From Agrilactobacillus fermenti (lineage in GTDB: Bacteria > Bacillota > Bacilli > Lactobacillales > Lactobacillaceae): a DNA stretch of 64,000 bases. Where the stretch lies: contig NZ_JACGCJ010000002.1 in NCBI RefSeq assembly GCF_021030645.1, forward strand, positions 1 to 64,000, given 5' to 3'. The notes beneath the pieces are model-generated. The model saw nothing but the letters and a program-made list of their open reading frames with translations, did no database searches and was not told the origin of the DNA. The position numbers were made by a program, and so were the translations under genes. Below are positions 1 to 8,937 of the stretch, one piece after another (the first letter of the stretch is position 1; the number at the start of each line of letters is the position of its first letter).

Positions 1-40
1 CAGCTTAGGTATGCCTTTTTAATTTAAATAAATTTAAGTA

Positions 41-490
41 TTAAGCATCTGGATATTCATCAAAAACCGTCTTATTTTGATCAATGACAATATACAGGTG
101 ACCATCCTTTTGTGAAACATAGCTTGTTTGGTAAACATTATCTAAACCAGATGAGTCTTTATTTTTGAATGGGAAGTAGATCTCTTGAGAACCCTTATCA
201 TCAAAAAATAACTCACAGCGCTCAATATCTTGGTATTTCGTTGCCCGACCAAACATGCCCATCTCTAACGATCCTGTATTGATGTCAGTTGAATTAGCGT
301 GATCAGCTTCAGGATTGATATCGGCTTTAAAGCTCTTACAAGGATGAATTTCTTGCATGCGGCCACCTTTAATACGACCATAACTTGTCGTAATTCTAGA
401 AATCCAAAGATCATTAAACTCTTTATGATTAACGACCCATTCATCGCCATTACGAAAATAAAATTTCAGTTCTTTAAATACGTGATCCAT
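41..490 (-). CDS. conserved-looking hypothetical protein, 149 aa
   Basis: I do not recognise this protein. From the chosen ATG at 490 it is about 149 residues, acidic, without a signal peptide or membrane segment, and with two cysteines (about residues 51 and 92). The pattern of alternating hydrophobic and charged residues suggests a small soluble beta-rich fold. An in-frame GTG lies three codons upstream, but an AAGGGTGG ribosome-binding site sits five bases before the ATG, so the ATG is preferred. It follows cca by about 70 bases on the same strand and may be read with the ypiA-dapB-cca group. No function can be assigned from sequence. Confidence 0.7.
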   Translation of the reverse strand: MDHVFKELKFYFRNGDEWVVNHKEFNDLWISRITTSYGRIKGGRMQEIHPCKSFKADINPEADHANSTDINTGSLEMGMFGRATKYQDIERCELFFDDKGSQEIYFPFKNKDSSGLDNVYQTSYVSQKDGHLYIVIDQNKTVFDEYPDA

Positions 491-559
491 ATGATCCACC
501 CTTTCTGAATGTGCTTACATTGTTATTCTAACACATCTTTAACAGAAGTAACTAAAAGT

Positions 560-1768
560 TCATTTTTTTATTGTACTTAGGAGAGCTGCCTTGTTATTCG
601 GCAATTGACCCACAACCACGGCATATCGTAACCGCTGTAAAGTTCGCCCTAATTCTGGGCCAGGTTGGATACCATTAGTCATCAGATCCTGCCCATTAAC
701 CGCCAAAGCCTTACTTGATTGAAGCGGTAATTGATCATAAATTTGTCTGAATTCAGCTTGTTGTTCGGAAGTGATCCGCGCCATTAATTTCAGAACCGAT
801 AAAGTATCCTGCACAGCTATCTGCCCAGCTGAAAAAAGTGCCCATTTTAATTCAGCTTCATCAATATCAGTTGTTTGTAGATCAGTGGCTAACTGTCTTA
901 GCCTTTCCGTACCATCAATCACTTGATTAGCTGATTTCCAGGCTCTTAATAACTGTCTCGTATCCTTCTGATTTAACGTCAAGGTCAAAGCGAATAGGCC
1001 CCAAACCTGACACTCATTAGTCAGATGACCAGCTAAGGCTGTCAGTTTTTGCAACTGTGTCGCTTGACCACTAAAACCAGGAACAGCTTCGCTCATCTTA
1101 GTTTCTATAAAAGTTGCCAGTCCGGTTTGCCAATTAGAAGCAAGCATCAGCTTAATGAATTCACTATGGATCCGTTCAATCGCGATCTTTTGCAGTAATC
1201 TATGGTTTTTGGCAATTGCGGTCTTTGTCCGAATTTCTAATTGAAAGGCTAACTGGGCTTGAAAGCGAACTGCACGCATCATTCGCAAAGCATCTTCATG
1301 AAAACGTGCATAAGGATCTCCCACTGCGCGTAACACACCTTGGCGTAAATCCCTTAAGCCGTCAAACAAATCAATGATCTCACCATCATGACGCATCGCT
1401 AAAGCATTGATCGTAAAATCACGACGTTTTAGATCCTCTTTTAAAGAGCGGACAAAAGTCACGTTATCCGGTCGCCGAAAATCTTGATAGGTAGACTCCG
1501 TTCGAAAGGTGGTTACCTCATAAGCAACATCATGGGCCATCACTGTTACCGTGCCATGTTGGATACCGGTATCAATTGTTCGTTTAAAAATTTGCTTAAC
1601 TTCAGCCGGGTAGGCACTTGTCGCAATATCCACATCATGGATTGGCCGATGCAAAAGTGCATCACGTACGGCACCGCCTACAAAATAAGCCTCAAATCCC
1701 GCAGCTTCTAAATCAGCCAGTATTGGTCGTGCTGCTTGAAATTCCGGCGCCAGTTCGTTTAATTTCAT
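560..1768 (-). CDS. cca: CCA tRNA nucleotidyltransferase
   Basis: Adds or repairs the 3' CCA end of tRNAs using CTP and ATP. The 402-residue length fits the bacterial class II enzymes. The nucleotidyltransferase core shows the GGAVRD motif at about residues 31-36 and the metal-binding DVD at about 45-47, followed by the RRDFTINALA motif near 115-124; these are hallmarks of the family. The rest is the helical neck, body and tail. The start ATG overlaps the dapB stop by four bases (ATGA), which indicates translational coupling in a ypiA-dapB-cca operon. Nothing looks damaged. Confidence 0.96.
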   Translation of the reverse strand: MKLNELAPEFQAARPILADLEAAGFEAYFVGGAVRDALLHRPIHDVDIATSAYPAEVKQIFKRTIDTGIQHGTVTVMAHDVAYEVTTFRTESTYQDFRRPDNVTFVRSLKEDLKRRDFTINALAMRHDGEIIDLFDGLRDLRQGVLRAVGDPYARFHEDALRMMRAVRFQAQLAFQLEIRTKTAIAKNHRLLQKIAIERIHSEFIKLMLASNWQTGLATFIETKMSEAVPGFSGQATQLQKLTALAGHLTNECQVWGLFALTLTLNQKDTRQLLRAWKSANQVIDGTERLRQLATDLQTTDIDEAELKWALFSAGQIAVQDTLSVLKLMARITSEQQAEFRQIYDQLPLQSSKALAVNGQDLMTNGIQPGPELGRTLQRLRYAVVVGQLPNNKAALLSTIKK

Positions 1769-2568
1769 AAAACGTTCTCAAGCCCCACTTCTAAATCATT
1801 TAACTCATGTACTTTTTCAATTGCTAACACTACACCCGTCATAAACGACGCCCGATTATATGAATCTTGTCGAATGGTCAGTCCTTCACCAACACCACCG
1901 AATTGAACTTGTTGGTGAGCGATCAAACCAGGCAAACGCACTGAGTGAATACGCATCCCTTGATAATCACCGCCGCGAACTCCTGGTAATATTTCTTTTT
2001 CATCAGGGGCGCCTTGGCGTTTAGGGCGCCGATTTTGAGCGATTAACTCAGCCGTTCTTAAAGCAGTGCCACTAGGGGCATCTTTCTTATGGTCATGATG
2101 TAACTCGATAATTTCCACGTCAGGAAAATACTGAGCTGCTTCTTGAGCAAACTTCATCATTAAGACAGCACTTAAAGCAAAATTAGGAACGATCAAACCA
2201 CCCACTTGCTGTTTTTTGGCTAATGTTTGTAACTCAGCAATCTGATCGTTTGTCAAGCCAGTTGTACCAATAACTGGCATAATTTGATGTTGCAAGCAGA
2301 ACTTAGTATTCGCATAAACCGCATCTGGTGTTGTAAAATCAACCCAAACATCTGGCTTAACTGTTACTGTTTCTTCTATTTCTGTGAAAGCTGGTAATTG
2401 TTGGGCCGCAGATACCTCAATTTGTGTCCCCAAATTTTTATCCGCTGCGCCATGAGGGTCATAACCACCCACCAGTTCAAATGCTTTATTATGCGCTAAA
2501 ATCGTCTCACAGGTCGTCTTACCCATCCGTCCTTTAAAACCAGCAACAATGACACGTATTTTTGCCAA
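1765..2568 (-). CDS. dapB: 4-hydroxy-tetrahydrodipicolinate reductase
   Basis: Catalyses the NAD(P)H-dependent second committed step of the diaminopimelate/lysine pathway. The N-terminal dinucleotide site reads VAGFKGRMGK, and the substrate/catalytic motif HHDHKKDAPSGTA is intact in the middle of the protein. An in-frame GTG lies at 2577, but it overlaps the only Shine-Dalgarno (GGAG), which is correctly spaced eight bases before a TTG at 2568; I therefore prefer the TTG start and a product of 267 residues. It works with dapA and asd found 50 kb away in this window. It is placed between the TPR gene and cca with tight spacing. Confidence 0.94.
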   Translation of the reverse strand: MAKIRVIVAGFKGRMGKTTCETILAHNKAFELVGGYDPHGAADKNLGTQIEVSAAQQLPAFTEIEETVTVKPDVWVDFTTPDAVYANTKFCLQHQIMPVIGTTGLTNDQIAELQTLAKKQQVGGLIVPNFALSAVLMMKFAQEAAQYFPDVEIIELHHDHKKDAPSGTALRTAELIAQNRRPKRQGAPDEKEILPGVRGGDYQGMRIHSVRLPGLIAHQQVQFGGVGEGLTIRQDSYNRASFMTGVVLAIEKVHELNDLEVGLENVL

Positions 2569-2602
2569 AATGATCACTCCATAACTTAATCGGTTAATTT
2601 TT

Positions 2603-3871
2603 TTAAAAATTTTGTTCGTCTAGGAGTTCATCCAATAACTCTTGGCGCTCAAAATCATCTGGTACTAGTTTAACATAGTTTTGTAAAGCCAAAATAGCCT
2701 CCTTGACCATACCTTCTTCTTGAAAGAAAGTAATCAGGTCTCGTAAAAATTCGGGATCAGATTTCAGCTGATTATAAGCCAATAAATAAGTTTCCTTAGC
2801 TTCGGCATAATTTTCCATGTGTTGCAAGGAACGAGCTTTATTCCAAAGCATCTGCGGATCATTTTCTGTAGGCTGATGGTCATTTAATAACGCTAAATTA
2901 TCCTCAAAGCGCCCTTGCTTGATCAATAAATTACTTAAGGCTAGTACAGCCGATTGATTATCTGGATTGATTGTTAATAATTCTTTCAAATATTCTTCAG
3001 CAGCAGTTTCATCACCTAATTTAGTCGCAAGATCATAAGCATGTTGGTACAAAACTTCATTATATTGATCATGCGCAATTCCCGTCTGAGTCGTTAAATA
3101 AGCACCTTTTAAGTCACCATTTTTTTCTTGAGCTTCAGCTAAATAAGGATACAGGGAAGTATAATCTGGATCGGCGCTTTCAAGATCTGATAACAAATGA
3201 ATGGCTTTAGCGTAATCTTTAACTTGTAAATATAAAAAGCCTAATTGAAAACGTGTATCTTTGTCCAAAGTTTCTTCCGGTAATTTTGTCAATGCTGAAA
3301 TTGCAGCTTCATAATCCCCAGAACCAGCTAAACTAGCACCTAACCGCTGATATAACATCACGCCGGCAAAGGTCTCAATATCATCATGTAACAACTGCTC
3401 ATAAGCGATCGTTGCTTCCTGATAACGGCCTAACGAAAAATAAAGTTCACCTAGCCCAAACCAGATTGCTGGCTCATCGGGGTATAACTCTTGGGCCGCT
3501 TTAAGTTTTGCTTCACTAACCTCAGGCATACCCATTGTCTGGTAAACATCGGCCGCTGTCATCAATGCTTGCCCATAAGCTGGCGAGTCAGGTTGGATAG
3601 CATCTAAATAAGTTAAAGCTTCATCAGTATGACCATCACTAACTGCAATATCGGCTAATACCGTCCGCAATTCATCTTCATCAGGGTATTTATCTAACAG
3701 TTTTAAGTAGATCCGTCGTGCCTGGCGTAAAAAGCCTAAAGCATATAGCTCTTCAGCTAAACTATATAGGGTATCATCATCATCATGACGTAATGCTTTG
3801 GCGAAAAGTTGCTTCTCAGCCGCCATATCACCATCTTGTAATGCTTGTAAGACTTGTTGACTATAATTCAC
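2603..3871 (-). CDS. ypiA: tetratricopeptide repeat protein, YpiA-like
   Basis: A 422-residue protein built almost entirely of tetratricopeptide repeats, with recurring pairs such as AxxxYxxLL and YPDE/NPDN caps from residue 1 to the end. It has no signal peptide or membrane segment, so it should be a cytoplasmic scaffold for protein contacts. Its position before dapB and cca and after hup matches the YpiA-type protein of Firmicutes, whose exact role is not established. Translation starts at a GTG with a strong AAAGGAGG site, since no suitable ATG is present. The gene symbol is assigned by family and context only. Confidence 0.85.
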   Translation of the reverse strand: MNYSQQVLQALQDGDMAAEKQLFAKALRHDDDDTLYSLAEELYALGFLRQARRIYLKLLDKYPDEDELRTVLADIAVSDGHTDEALTYLDAIQPDSPAYGQALMTAADVYQTMGMPEVSEAKLKAAQELYPDEPAIWFGLGELYFSLGRYQEATIAYEQLLHDDIETFAGVMLYQRLGASLAGSGDYEAAISALTKLPEETLDKDTRFQLGFLYLQVKDYAKAIHLLSDLESADPDYTSLYPYLAEAQEKNGDLKGAYLTTQTGIAHDQYNEVLYQHAYDLATKLGDETAAEEYLKELLTINPDNQSAVLALSNLLIKQGRFEDNLALLNDHQPTENDPQMLWNKARSLQHMENYAEAKETYLLAYNQLKSDPEFLRDLITFFQEEGMVKEAILALQNYVKLVPDDFERQELLDELLDEQNF

Positions 3872-3957
3872 AGCTTGTCCTCCTTTGATCCATGGCTGTA
3901 ATTGTAAGACTTTGTATGCCTACACGCAATCATTGTTATTTAAATGAAGTCAAAAAA

Positions 3958-3996
3958 AGAAGCTGTCAACAAAACTTGAGTTTCGTCACAGCTTCT
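3958..3996 (-). terminator. terminator after hup
   Basis: An inverted repeat with AAGAAGCTGT and ACAGCTTCTT arms is followed on the minus strand by a run of seven T, ending the hup transcript before ypiA. Confidence 0.85.
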
Positions 3997-4009
3997 TATA
4001 AGATTCAAA

Positions 4010-4285
4010 TTATTTAACAGAATCCTTCAATGCTTTACCTGGTTTAAATGCAGGTACTTTGCTTGCTGGGATTTGGATTTCTTCACCAGTTTGTGGGTTG
4101 CGACCCTTACGAGCAGCACGTTCACGAACCTCAAAGTTACCAAAACCAATTAGTTGTACTTTTTCACCTTTAGATAAAGATGTTTGGATTGAACTAAATA
4201 CAGCATCTACAGCAGCTGTTGCGTCTTTCTTAGTTAAACCAGTTTCAGCAGCAACACTGTCAATCAATTCAGCTTTGTTTGCCAT
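4010..4285 (-). CDS. hup: DNA-binding protein HU
   Basis: Nucleoid-associated protein that bends and compacts DNA as a dimer. The 91-residue product begins [12 protein letters not shown] and carries the HU signature [18 protein letters not shown] with the DNA-binding beta arm. The ORF could be opened four codons upstream at a GTG, but that GTG is part of the ribosome-binding site AGGAGGTG, so the ATG at 4285 is the real start. It is monocistronic: a terminator follows and a structured leader precedes it. Its length is the family norm. Confidence 0.97.
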   Translation of the reverse strand: MANKAELIDSVAAETGLTKKDATAAVDAVFSSIQTSLSKGEKVQLIGFGNFEVRERAARKGRNPQTGEEIQIPASKVPAFKPGKALKDSVK

Positions 4286-4309
4286 GCTATGATTCACCTC
4301 CTGAAAATT

Positions 4310-4392
4310 TAGATGAACAAGTCATCTAGGTTATCATTTCTGAGTGGTCCAAAAATGATGAACAATGGCGATGACCATCACCATTTCACATC
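4310..4392 (-). promoter_or_regulatory. structured 5' leader of hup (three hairpins)
   Basis: Reading towards hup there are three consecutive inverted repeats: 4357-4392 (AATGGTGATG pairing with CATCGCCATT through one G-U pair, extended by GATG/CATC), 4334-4358 (TCATTT...AAATGA with TGG/CCA inside) and 4310-4328 (TAGATGA-CTTGT-TCATCTA). The last stops seven bases before the AGGAGG site. The structure is visible; a regulatory role is inference. No convincing promoter could be placed further upstream. Confidence 0.45.
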
Positions 4393-4508
4393 TAAACTTA
4401 TCATACGAACCCTATCATAGCAAGGTTTTTTACAATAAAAGTCGGTTTTTTAATCCTTTTTCAAAACTTTTACCAAAAAAAACCTAAAAAACCCTTTCAT
4501 CAGCATGA

Positions 4509-5816
4509 CTATTGACGTTTTCGTGGAATAATACGAATCGGCGTACCGGTGAAATCAAACGTATTACGTAACTGATTGATCAAGAAACGTTGATAAGAAA
4601 AGTGTAATAATTCTGGGTCATTTACAAAAACAATAAATGTTGGCGGCTTAATGGCAACTTGTGTCATGTAATAAACACGCAGACGCCGACCGCGGACATT
4701 GGGCGTTGGGGCTACCGCAACTGCATCTAACAAAACATCATTGAGCACTGAGGACTGAATACGCCGACTTTGATTGACATGAACTTTATTGACAAGATCA
4801 GGAATCGTTTGAATCCGCTGTTTTGTTAGCGCCGAAACAAAAATAATCGGCGCATAGTCTAAATACTGAAATTCCTGTCGAATTTGATTCTCAAAATCAC
4901 GCATCGTATGGTCGTCTTTTTTTAAGGTATCCCATTTGTTGACTACGATAATAATGCCCCGACCAGCTTCATGTGCATAACCAGCCACTTTTTTGTCTTG
5001 CTCACGAATGCCTTCTTCAGCATTTAAAACAGTCAAAACAACGTCTGAACGGTCAATAGCCCGCATAGCTCGCATGACAGCATACTTCTCCGTATTTTCA
5101 TAAACTTTACCACGTTTACGAATACCAGCTGTGTCGATCATAGCAAACTCTTGCCCAGATTCACTTGTAAATCGTGTATCAATAGCGTCTCGCGTTGTCC
5201 CTTCAATATCAGAAACAATTACTCGGTTATCGCCAAGAATTGCATTTACCAAGGATGATTTACCGACATTAGGCCGCCCAATCAAACTAAATCGAACGAC
5301 ATCGTCATCAGTTTCATCAGCACCTTCAGGAAATTTAGAAATGACAACATCCAATAAATCACCAAGCCCAGTTCCCTGAGAACCAGAAATGGGGATTGGT
5401 TCACCAAATCCAAGACTGTAAAAGTCATAAATATCTTGGCGTTGTTCTGGATTATCTGCCTTGTTCACGGCTAAAACTACTGGTTTATCTGATCGATATA
5501 AAATCTGGGCAACTTTCTCGTCAGCATCGGTAACTCCTTCTTGAACACTTACCAAAAAAACGATAACGTCGGCCTCATCAATTGCAATTTCCGCCTGTTC
5601 TTGAATTTGCTTAACAAACGGTGCATCACCAATATCAATTCCACCAGTATCGATCAGCGCAAACTCATGAGTCAACCACTCGCCCCGAGCATAGATCCGA
5701 TCTCGGGTTACACCGGGAACGTCTTCTACAATAGAAATACGGTCGCCAGCAATCCGATTAAAAATTGTCGACTTGCCCACGTTAGGGCGGCCAACAATAG
5801 CAACAGTTGGTAACAT
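4509..5816 (-). CDS. der: ribosome biogenesis GTPase Der (EngA)
   Basis: Essential double GTPase needed for maturation of the 50S ribosomal subunit. The 435 residues contain two G domains, each with a GRPNVGKS P-loop (about residues 8-16 and 180-188), NKAD and NKWD guanine-specificity motifs, and a C-terminal KH-like domain ending in the basic RIIPRKRQ. Length and domain order are standard. A GAGGTGA ribosome-binding site precedes the ATG. It lies between rpsA and hup, a common order in lactobacilli, and is separated from rpsA by a hairpin repeat. Confidence 0.98.
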   Translation of the reverse strand: MLPTVAIVGRPNVGKSTIFNRIAGDRISIVEDVPGVTRDRIYARGEWLTHEFALIDTGGIDIGDAPFVKQIQEQAEIAIDEADVIVFLVSVQEGVTDADEKVAQILYRSDKPVVLAVNKADNPEQRQDIYDFYSLGFGEPIPISGSQGTGLGDLLDVVISKFPEGADETDDDVVRFSLIGRPNVGKSSLVNAILGDNRVIVSDIEGTTRDAIDTRFTSESGQEFAMIDTAGIRKRGKVYENTEKYAVMRAMRAIDRSDVVLTVLNAEEGIREQDKKVAGYAHEAGRGIIIVVNKWDTLKKDDHTMRDFENQIRQEFQYLDYAPIIFVSALTKQRIQTIPDLVNKVHVNQSRRIQSSVLNDVLLDAVAVAPTPNVRGRRLRVYYMTQVAIKPPTFIVFVNDPELLHFSYQRFLINQLRNTFDFTGTPIRIIPRKRQ

Positions 5817-5872
5817 ATACTCACCTCGAATCCCTTAATATTAATTATTATCAAAAAATTATCTAAACGTAT

Positions 5873-5906
5873 GAAGGCTGGAGCAAAATTAATTTGTCCC
5901 AGCCTC
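5873..5906 (-). terminator. hairpin repeat after rpsA (GAGGCTGGGACAAA type)
   Basis: Near-perfect inverted repeat AGGCTGGAGCAAA/ TTTGTCCCAGCCT between rpsA and der. It resembles other hairpins in this window at 29908-29944 and 43953-43989. It probably ends the rpsA transcript, although it lacks a long T-run on the minus strand. Confidence 0.6.
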
Positions 5907-5933
5907 TCATCGTTAAATTAATAAATTTAAAAA

Positions 5934-7181
5934 TTAATCTTGATTATCTGTACTATGCTTTAAAGCATCACCAACCATGTCACCGATGCTAAAACCACTA
6001 TCGTCGTCAACATCATTGGCAGATGACGATGTTTTTGGCGCAGCTTTAGGTGCCGAAGCATGATCTTCGTGAGCTTCATGACTTTCAGCTTCAGGCTCTT
6101 CAAGTGCTTTAATTGACAAAGCTAAACGATGTTGTTCAGGATCAACACTCAATACTTTAACTTTAACTTCTTGGCCTTCTTTAAGCACATCATTAGGTGT
6201 TGCAATATGCTTATGGGAAATTTGAGAAATATGAACCAAGCCTTCAACACCTGGGAACACTTCAACAAAGGCACCAAAAGTAGTTAAGCGACGAACAGTA
6301 CCATCTAAAATAGCGCCAACTGGTGCTTTATCTTCAATATTTGTCCAAGGTTCAGGCAACGTAGCTTTAATTGAAAGAGAAATTCTTTCTTTTTCAATAT
6401 CAACGTTTAATACCTTAACCTTAACTTCTTGACCAACTTTTAATACGTCAGATGGTTGGTCAACATGATCATAAGAAATCTCAGAAACATGGACTAACCC
6501 ATCAACACCGCCTAAATCAACGAAAGCACCAAAGTTTGTTAACCGCGCAACTTTACCTTCGATGATATCACCAGGAACCAGCTTGGCCATTGTTTCAGCC
6601 TTTTTAGCTTCTTTTTCTTTCTGGACGATGGCACGATGAGAAAGAATCAAACGATTTTCGCTTGGTTCGATTTCCATGATTTGTAATTCTAATTCTTTAC
6701 CCTTGTATTCGTTTAAATCTTCCACATAATGATCTTCGACCATTGAAGCAGGAATGAAGCCACGAACACCAGCATCAACAACTAAGCCACCCTTAACAAC
6801 GTTCGTAACTGTGGCCTTAATCGTATTACCATCTTTATATTCTTGTTCGATCTCGTCCCAGACTTTACGAGCTTCAAGGCGTCGTTTGGATAAAAGATAA
6901 CTGCCATTTTCTTTGTCTTTACCCATGGAAGAGATAACAACCAAGTCTAACTTATCACCGACTTTAGCCTGGTCGTTGATATTAGCACTTGGATCGCCGG
7001 TCAATTCTTTAAGTGGTACTACGCCTTCAACGCCTGTACCTTCAATACCAACGATCAATTGGTTATCATCAATAGCCAAAACTTCACCTACAACAACGTC
7101 ACCAATTTTGACGTCGTGAACGCTATTTAAGGCATCCTCCATTAATTCCTTGCTATTGTTCGTATTTGTATCTTCGCTCAT
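5934..7181 (-). CDS. rpsA: 30S ribosomal protein S1
   Basis: mRNA-binding protein of the small subunit. Four S1 RNA-binding domains are visible at about residues 20-90, 108-175, 195-265 and 280-350, each with GxVxxxxxFGAFV-like strands in domains 3 and 4 (TNFGAFVDLGG, TTFGAFVEVFPG). An acidic, His/Ala/Ser-rich tail of about 60 residues follows. The 415-residue length fits the four-domain Gram-positive form, shorter than the six-domain E. coli protein. The ORF opens at a TTG, but the AGGAGG site is correctly spaced for the ATG at 7181. It sits after cmk, the usual neighbour. Confidence 0.95.
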   Translation of the reverse strand: MSEDTNTNNSKELMEDALNSVHDVKIGDVVVGEVLAIDDNQLIVGIEGTGVEGVVPLKELTGDPSANINDQAKVGDKLDLVVISSMGKDKENGSYLLSKRRLEARKVWDEIEQEYKDGNTIKATVTNVVKGGLVVDAGVRGFIPASMVEDHYVEDLNEYKGKELELQIMEIEPSENRLILSHRAIVQKEKEAKKAETMAKLVPGDIIEGKVARLTNFGAFVDLGGVDGLVHVSEISYDHVDQPSDVLKVGQEVKVKVLNVDIEKERISLSIKATLPEPWTNIEDKAPVGAILDGTVRRLTTFGAFVEVFPGVEGLVHISQISHKHIATPNDVLKEGQEVKVKVLSVDPEQHRLALSIKALEEPEAESHEAHEDHASAPKAAPKTSSSANDVDDDSGFSIGDMVGDALKHSTDNQD

Positions 7182-7264
7182 AAACAAAATCCTCCTTGCG
7201 ACTAACTACGTAACTATTCTACTTGAATTCCGATTGTTTTACCAGCAAAAAGATTAAAAAAGCA

Positions 7265-7942
7265 TTAAACTTTTGTTTTTTGCCGAATTATCTCCAGAAT
7301 TTTGCGGGTTGATTGTTCGATATTCAAATTAGATGTATCGACAACTACTGCGTCGTCAGCTTGCCGCAAGGGTGAAACTTGGCGATGACTATCTTTGTAG
7401 TCACGCGCTTCAATGTCTTTCGTAATCGTTGTCAAACTTTCAGGCATACCTTTCTGTTGGTTCTCCAAAAAACGCCGTTTCGCGCGTGTAGCGACACTGG
7501 CAGTCATAAAAATTTTAACATCGGCATCTGGTAAAACAGTTGTGCCAATATCGCGGCCATCCATCACAATGTCCTGTTTTGCCGCCAATGCTCGTTGCTG
7601 CTCAACTAAAGCAGTGCGTACTTTTGACAAAGCAGCCACTTGTGAAACGGCTGCTGTAACCTTAACGGAACGTATCGGTTTTGTAATATCTTCCCGATTC
7701 AGAAAAACCTGCTGGCCTTCTTGTTTCATTGGACCAAAGCTAATTTTTGCTTTTGCAAGTGCTGCTACAATAGCCGCTTCATCATTTAGAGCAATCTGCT
7801 CCTTAAAACACAGGTACGTGACAGCGCGATACATCGCACCTGTATCTAAATAAGTAAACCCCAATTTTTGAGCAACCCGTTTAGAAATCGTACTTTTACC
7901 CGCTGAAGCAGGTCCATCGATCGCAATTTTCAAAAATCTCAT
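7265..7942 (-). CDS. cmk: cytidylate kinase
   Basis: Phosphorylates CMP and dCMP with ATP in pyrimidine nucleotide salvage. The 225-residue product has the P-loop GPASAGKST at residues 10-18, the LDTGAMYRA substrate-binding segment, and the DGRDIGTTVLPDA motif typical of the family. Length is normal. It precedes rpsA, as in many Firmicutes. The ribosome-binding site is weak, with only AATGG immediately before the ATG, so expression may depend on transcription from the LysM gene 34 bases upstream. Confidence 0.97.
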   Translation of the reverse strand: MRFLKIAIDGPASAGKSTISKRVAQKLGFTYLDTGAMYRAVTYLCFKEQIALNDEAAIVAALAKAKISFGPMKQEGQQVFLNREDITKPIRSVKVTAAVSQVAALSKVRTALVEQQRALAAKQDIVMDGRDIGTTVLPDADVKIFMTASVATRAKRRFLENQQKGMPESLTTITKDIEARDYKDSHRQVSPLRQADDAVVVDTSNLNIEQSTRKILEIIRQKTKV

Positions 7943-7976
7943 CCATTCATAAACTATATTATTGGCTCACTACCTG

Positions 7977-8873
7977 TCATTTTACACGTAGTTGTTGTCC
8001 TGGTGCAATATTGGAACTCGAAGATAAGCCATTCATTTGCAGTAGCTGACTTAAGGTCAACCCGTTGTTAACAGCAATACGATAAAGGTTCTCGCCAGCT
8101 TTAACGGTATGGTATTGCCCACTATCCGCCGTTGAAGTTTGTTGACTAGTGCTACTCTTTTGAGCAGCCGCTTGTTGGGCCTGTTGTGCGGCTTGCTGGC
8201 TAGATGCACTCGCTGCTGCCTGACGACTAGCCGCTGCAGATGACTGCTGAGCTGCTGCTTGCTGGGATTGTGCGGCAGCTGTCTGAGCCGCCTTTTGACT
8301 TGCTGCTGCTTGAGAAGCAATTTTTGCACTTTCACTTTCAGCTGCTTGCTTAGATTGTTGTACCGCTGCTTGTTTTTCCTGAGCACTTTTTATACTCTCA
8401 GATTTTGCCTTTGCTCGAGATTTCGATTTAGCAGCAGAAGCTGATTTAGATTTTGACTTGGAACTGACAACGATTTGATTACTATTATCTGAAGAATTAA
8501 CCGGTTTGTTCATACTTACAATATAATAGCCAATCGGAATTGCCATAACAACAAGTAGTAACACGGTTAGTCCCACCACAAAAAAGGTATTATTCTGTTC
8601 TTTTTTCTTATTGGCAACTCGCGATAAGCCATCATCGTCAAACTGTTTTTCCCAAGGCTCTGCCTCAGATGTATCGGCATCAGTACTACTGACTGTCGTC
8701 GTTGCAGTTGCATCTGCAGCCTTATCTTTAGCTGCTGCCTCTTTTTGAGCCGTGAATGACTCAGATGCTTGATCTGTACTTGTGTCAGACGTTGGGGCTG
8801 CATTTGTTGATTGACCGGTCGTTTCTTGGCTGGTTAAGTCCCTTTTTTCTTGACTTTTTTTATCATCACTCAT
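7977..8873 (-). CDS. LysM-domain surface protein (SAG1386/EF1546-like)
   Basis: Membrane-anchored surface protein expected to bind peptidoglycan. In order: an acidic, Thr/Ser/Ala-rich cytoplasmic head (about 85 residues), one membrane helix (FFVVGLTVLLLVVMAIPIG), a long low-complexity spacer of Ser, Lys, Ala and Gln, and a C-terminal LysM motif (YHTVKAGENLYRIAVNNGLT) in the last 45 residues. The frame opens at an ATG at 8900, but the AGGAGG site lies downstream of it, seven bases before the second of two ATGs at 8873, which I chose. Position between recQ and cmk matches the SAG1386/EF1546 family. No enzyme domain is visible. Confidence 0.85.
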   Translation of the reverse strand: MSDDKKSQEKRDLTSQETTGQSTNAAPTSDTSTDQASESFTAQKEAAAKDKAADATATTTVSSTDADTSEAEPWEKQFDDDGLSRVANKKKEQNNTFFVVGLTVLLLVVMAIPIGYYIVSMNKPVNSSDNSNQIVVSSKSKSKSASAAKSKSRAKAKSESIKSAQEKQAAVQQSKQAAESESAKIASQAAASQKAAQTAAAQSQQAAAQQSSAAASRQAAASASSQQAAQQAQQAAAQKSSTSQQTSTADSGQYHTVKAGENLYRIAVNNGLTLSQLLQMNGLSSSSNIAPGQQLRVK

Positions 8874-8937
8874 CATTGGCCCTCCTAAAAGCTTCTTCAT
8901 GATATTTTAGCATATCAAAAGTTAAGTAATGGTAAAG

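Noticed and set aside
7413-7853. 146-codon plus-strand frame opposite cmk
   Set aside because: Lies wholly within cmk, which has all kinase motifs; antisense frame has no motif or start signal.
8057-8803. Open frames of 61-109 codons overlapping the LysM gene in other frames
   Set aside because: They are shadows caused by the low-complexity codons of the LysM protein; no ribosome-binding sites and Arg/Gln/Leu-rich nonsense composition.
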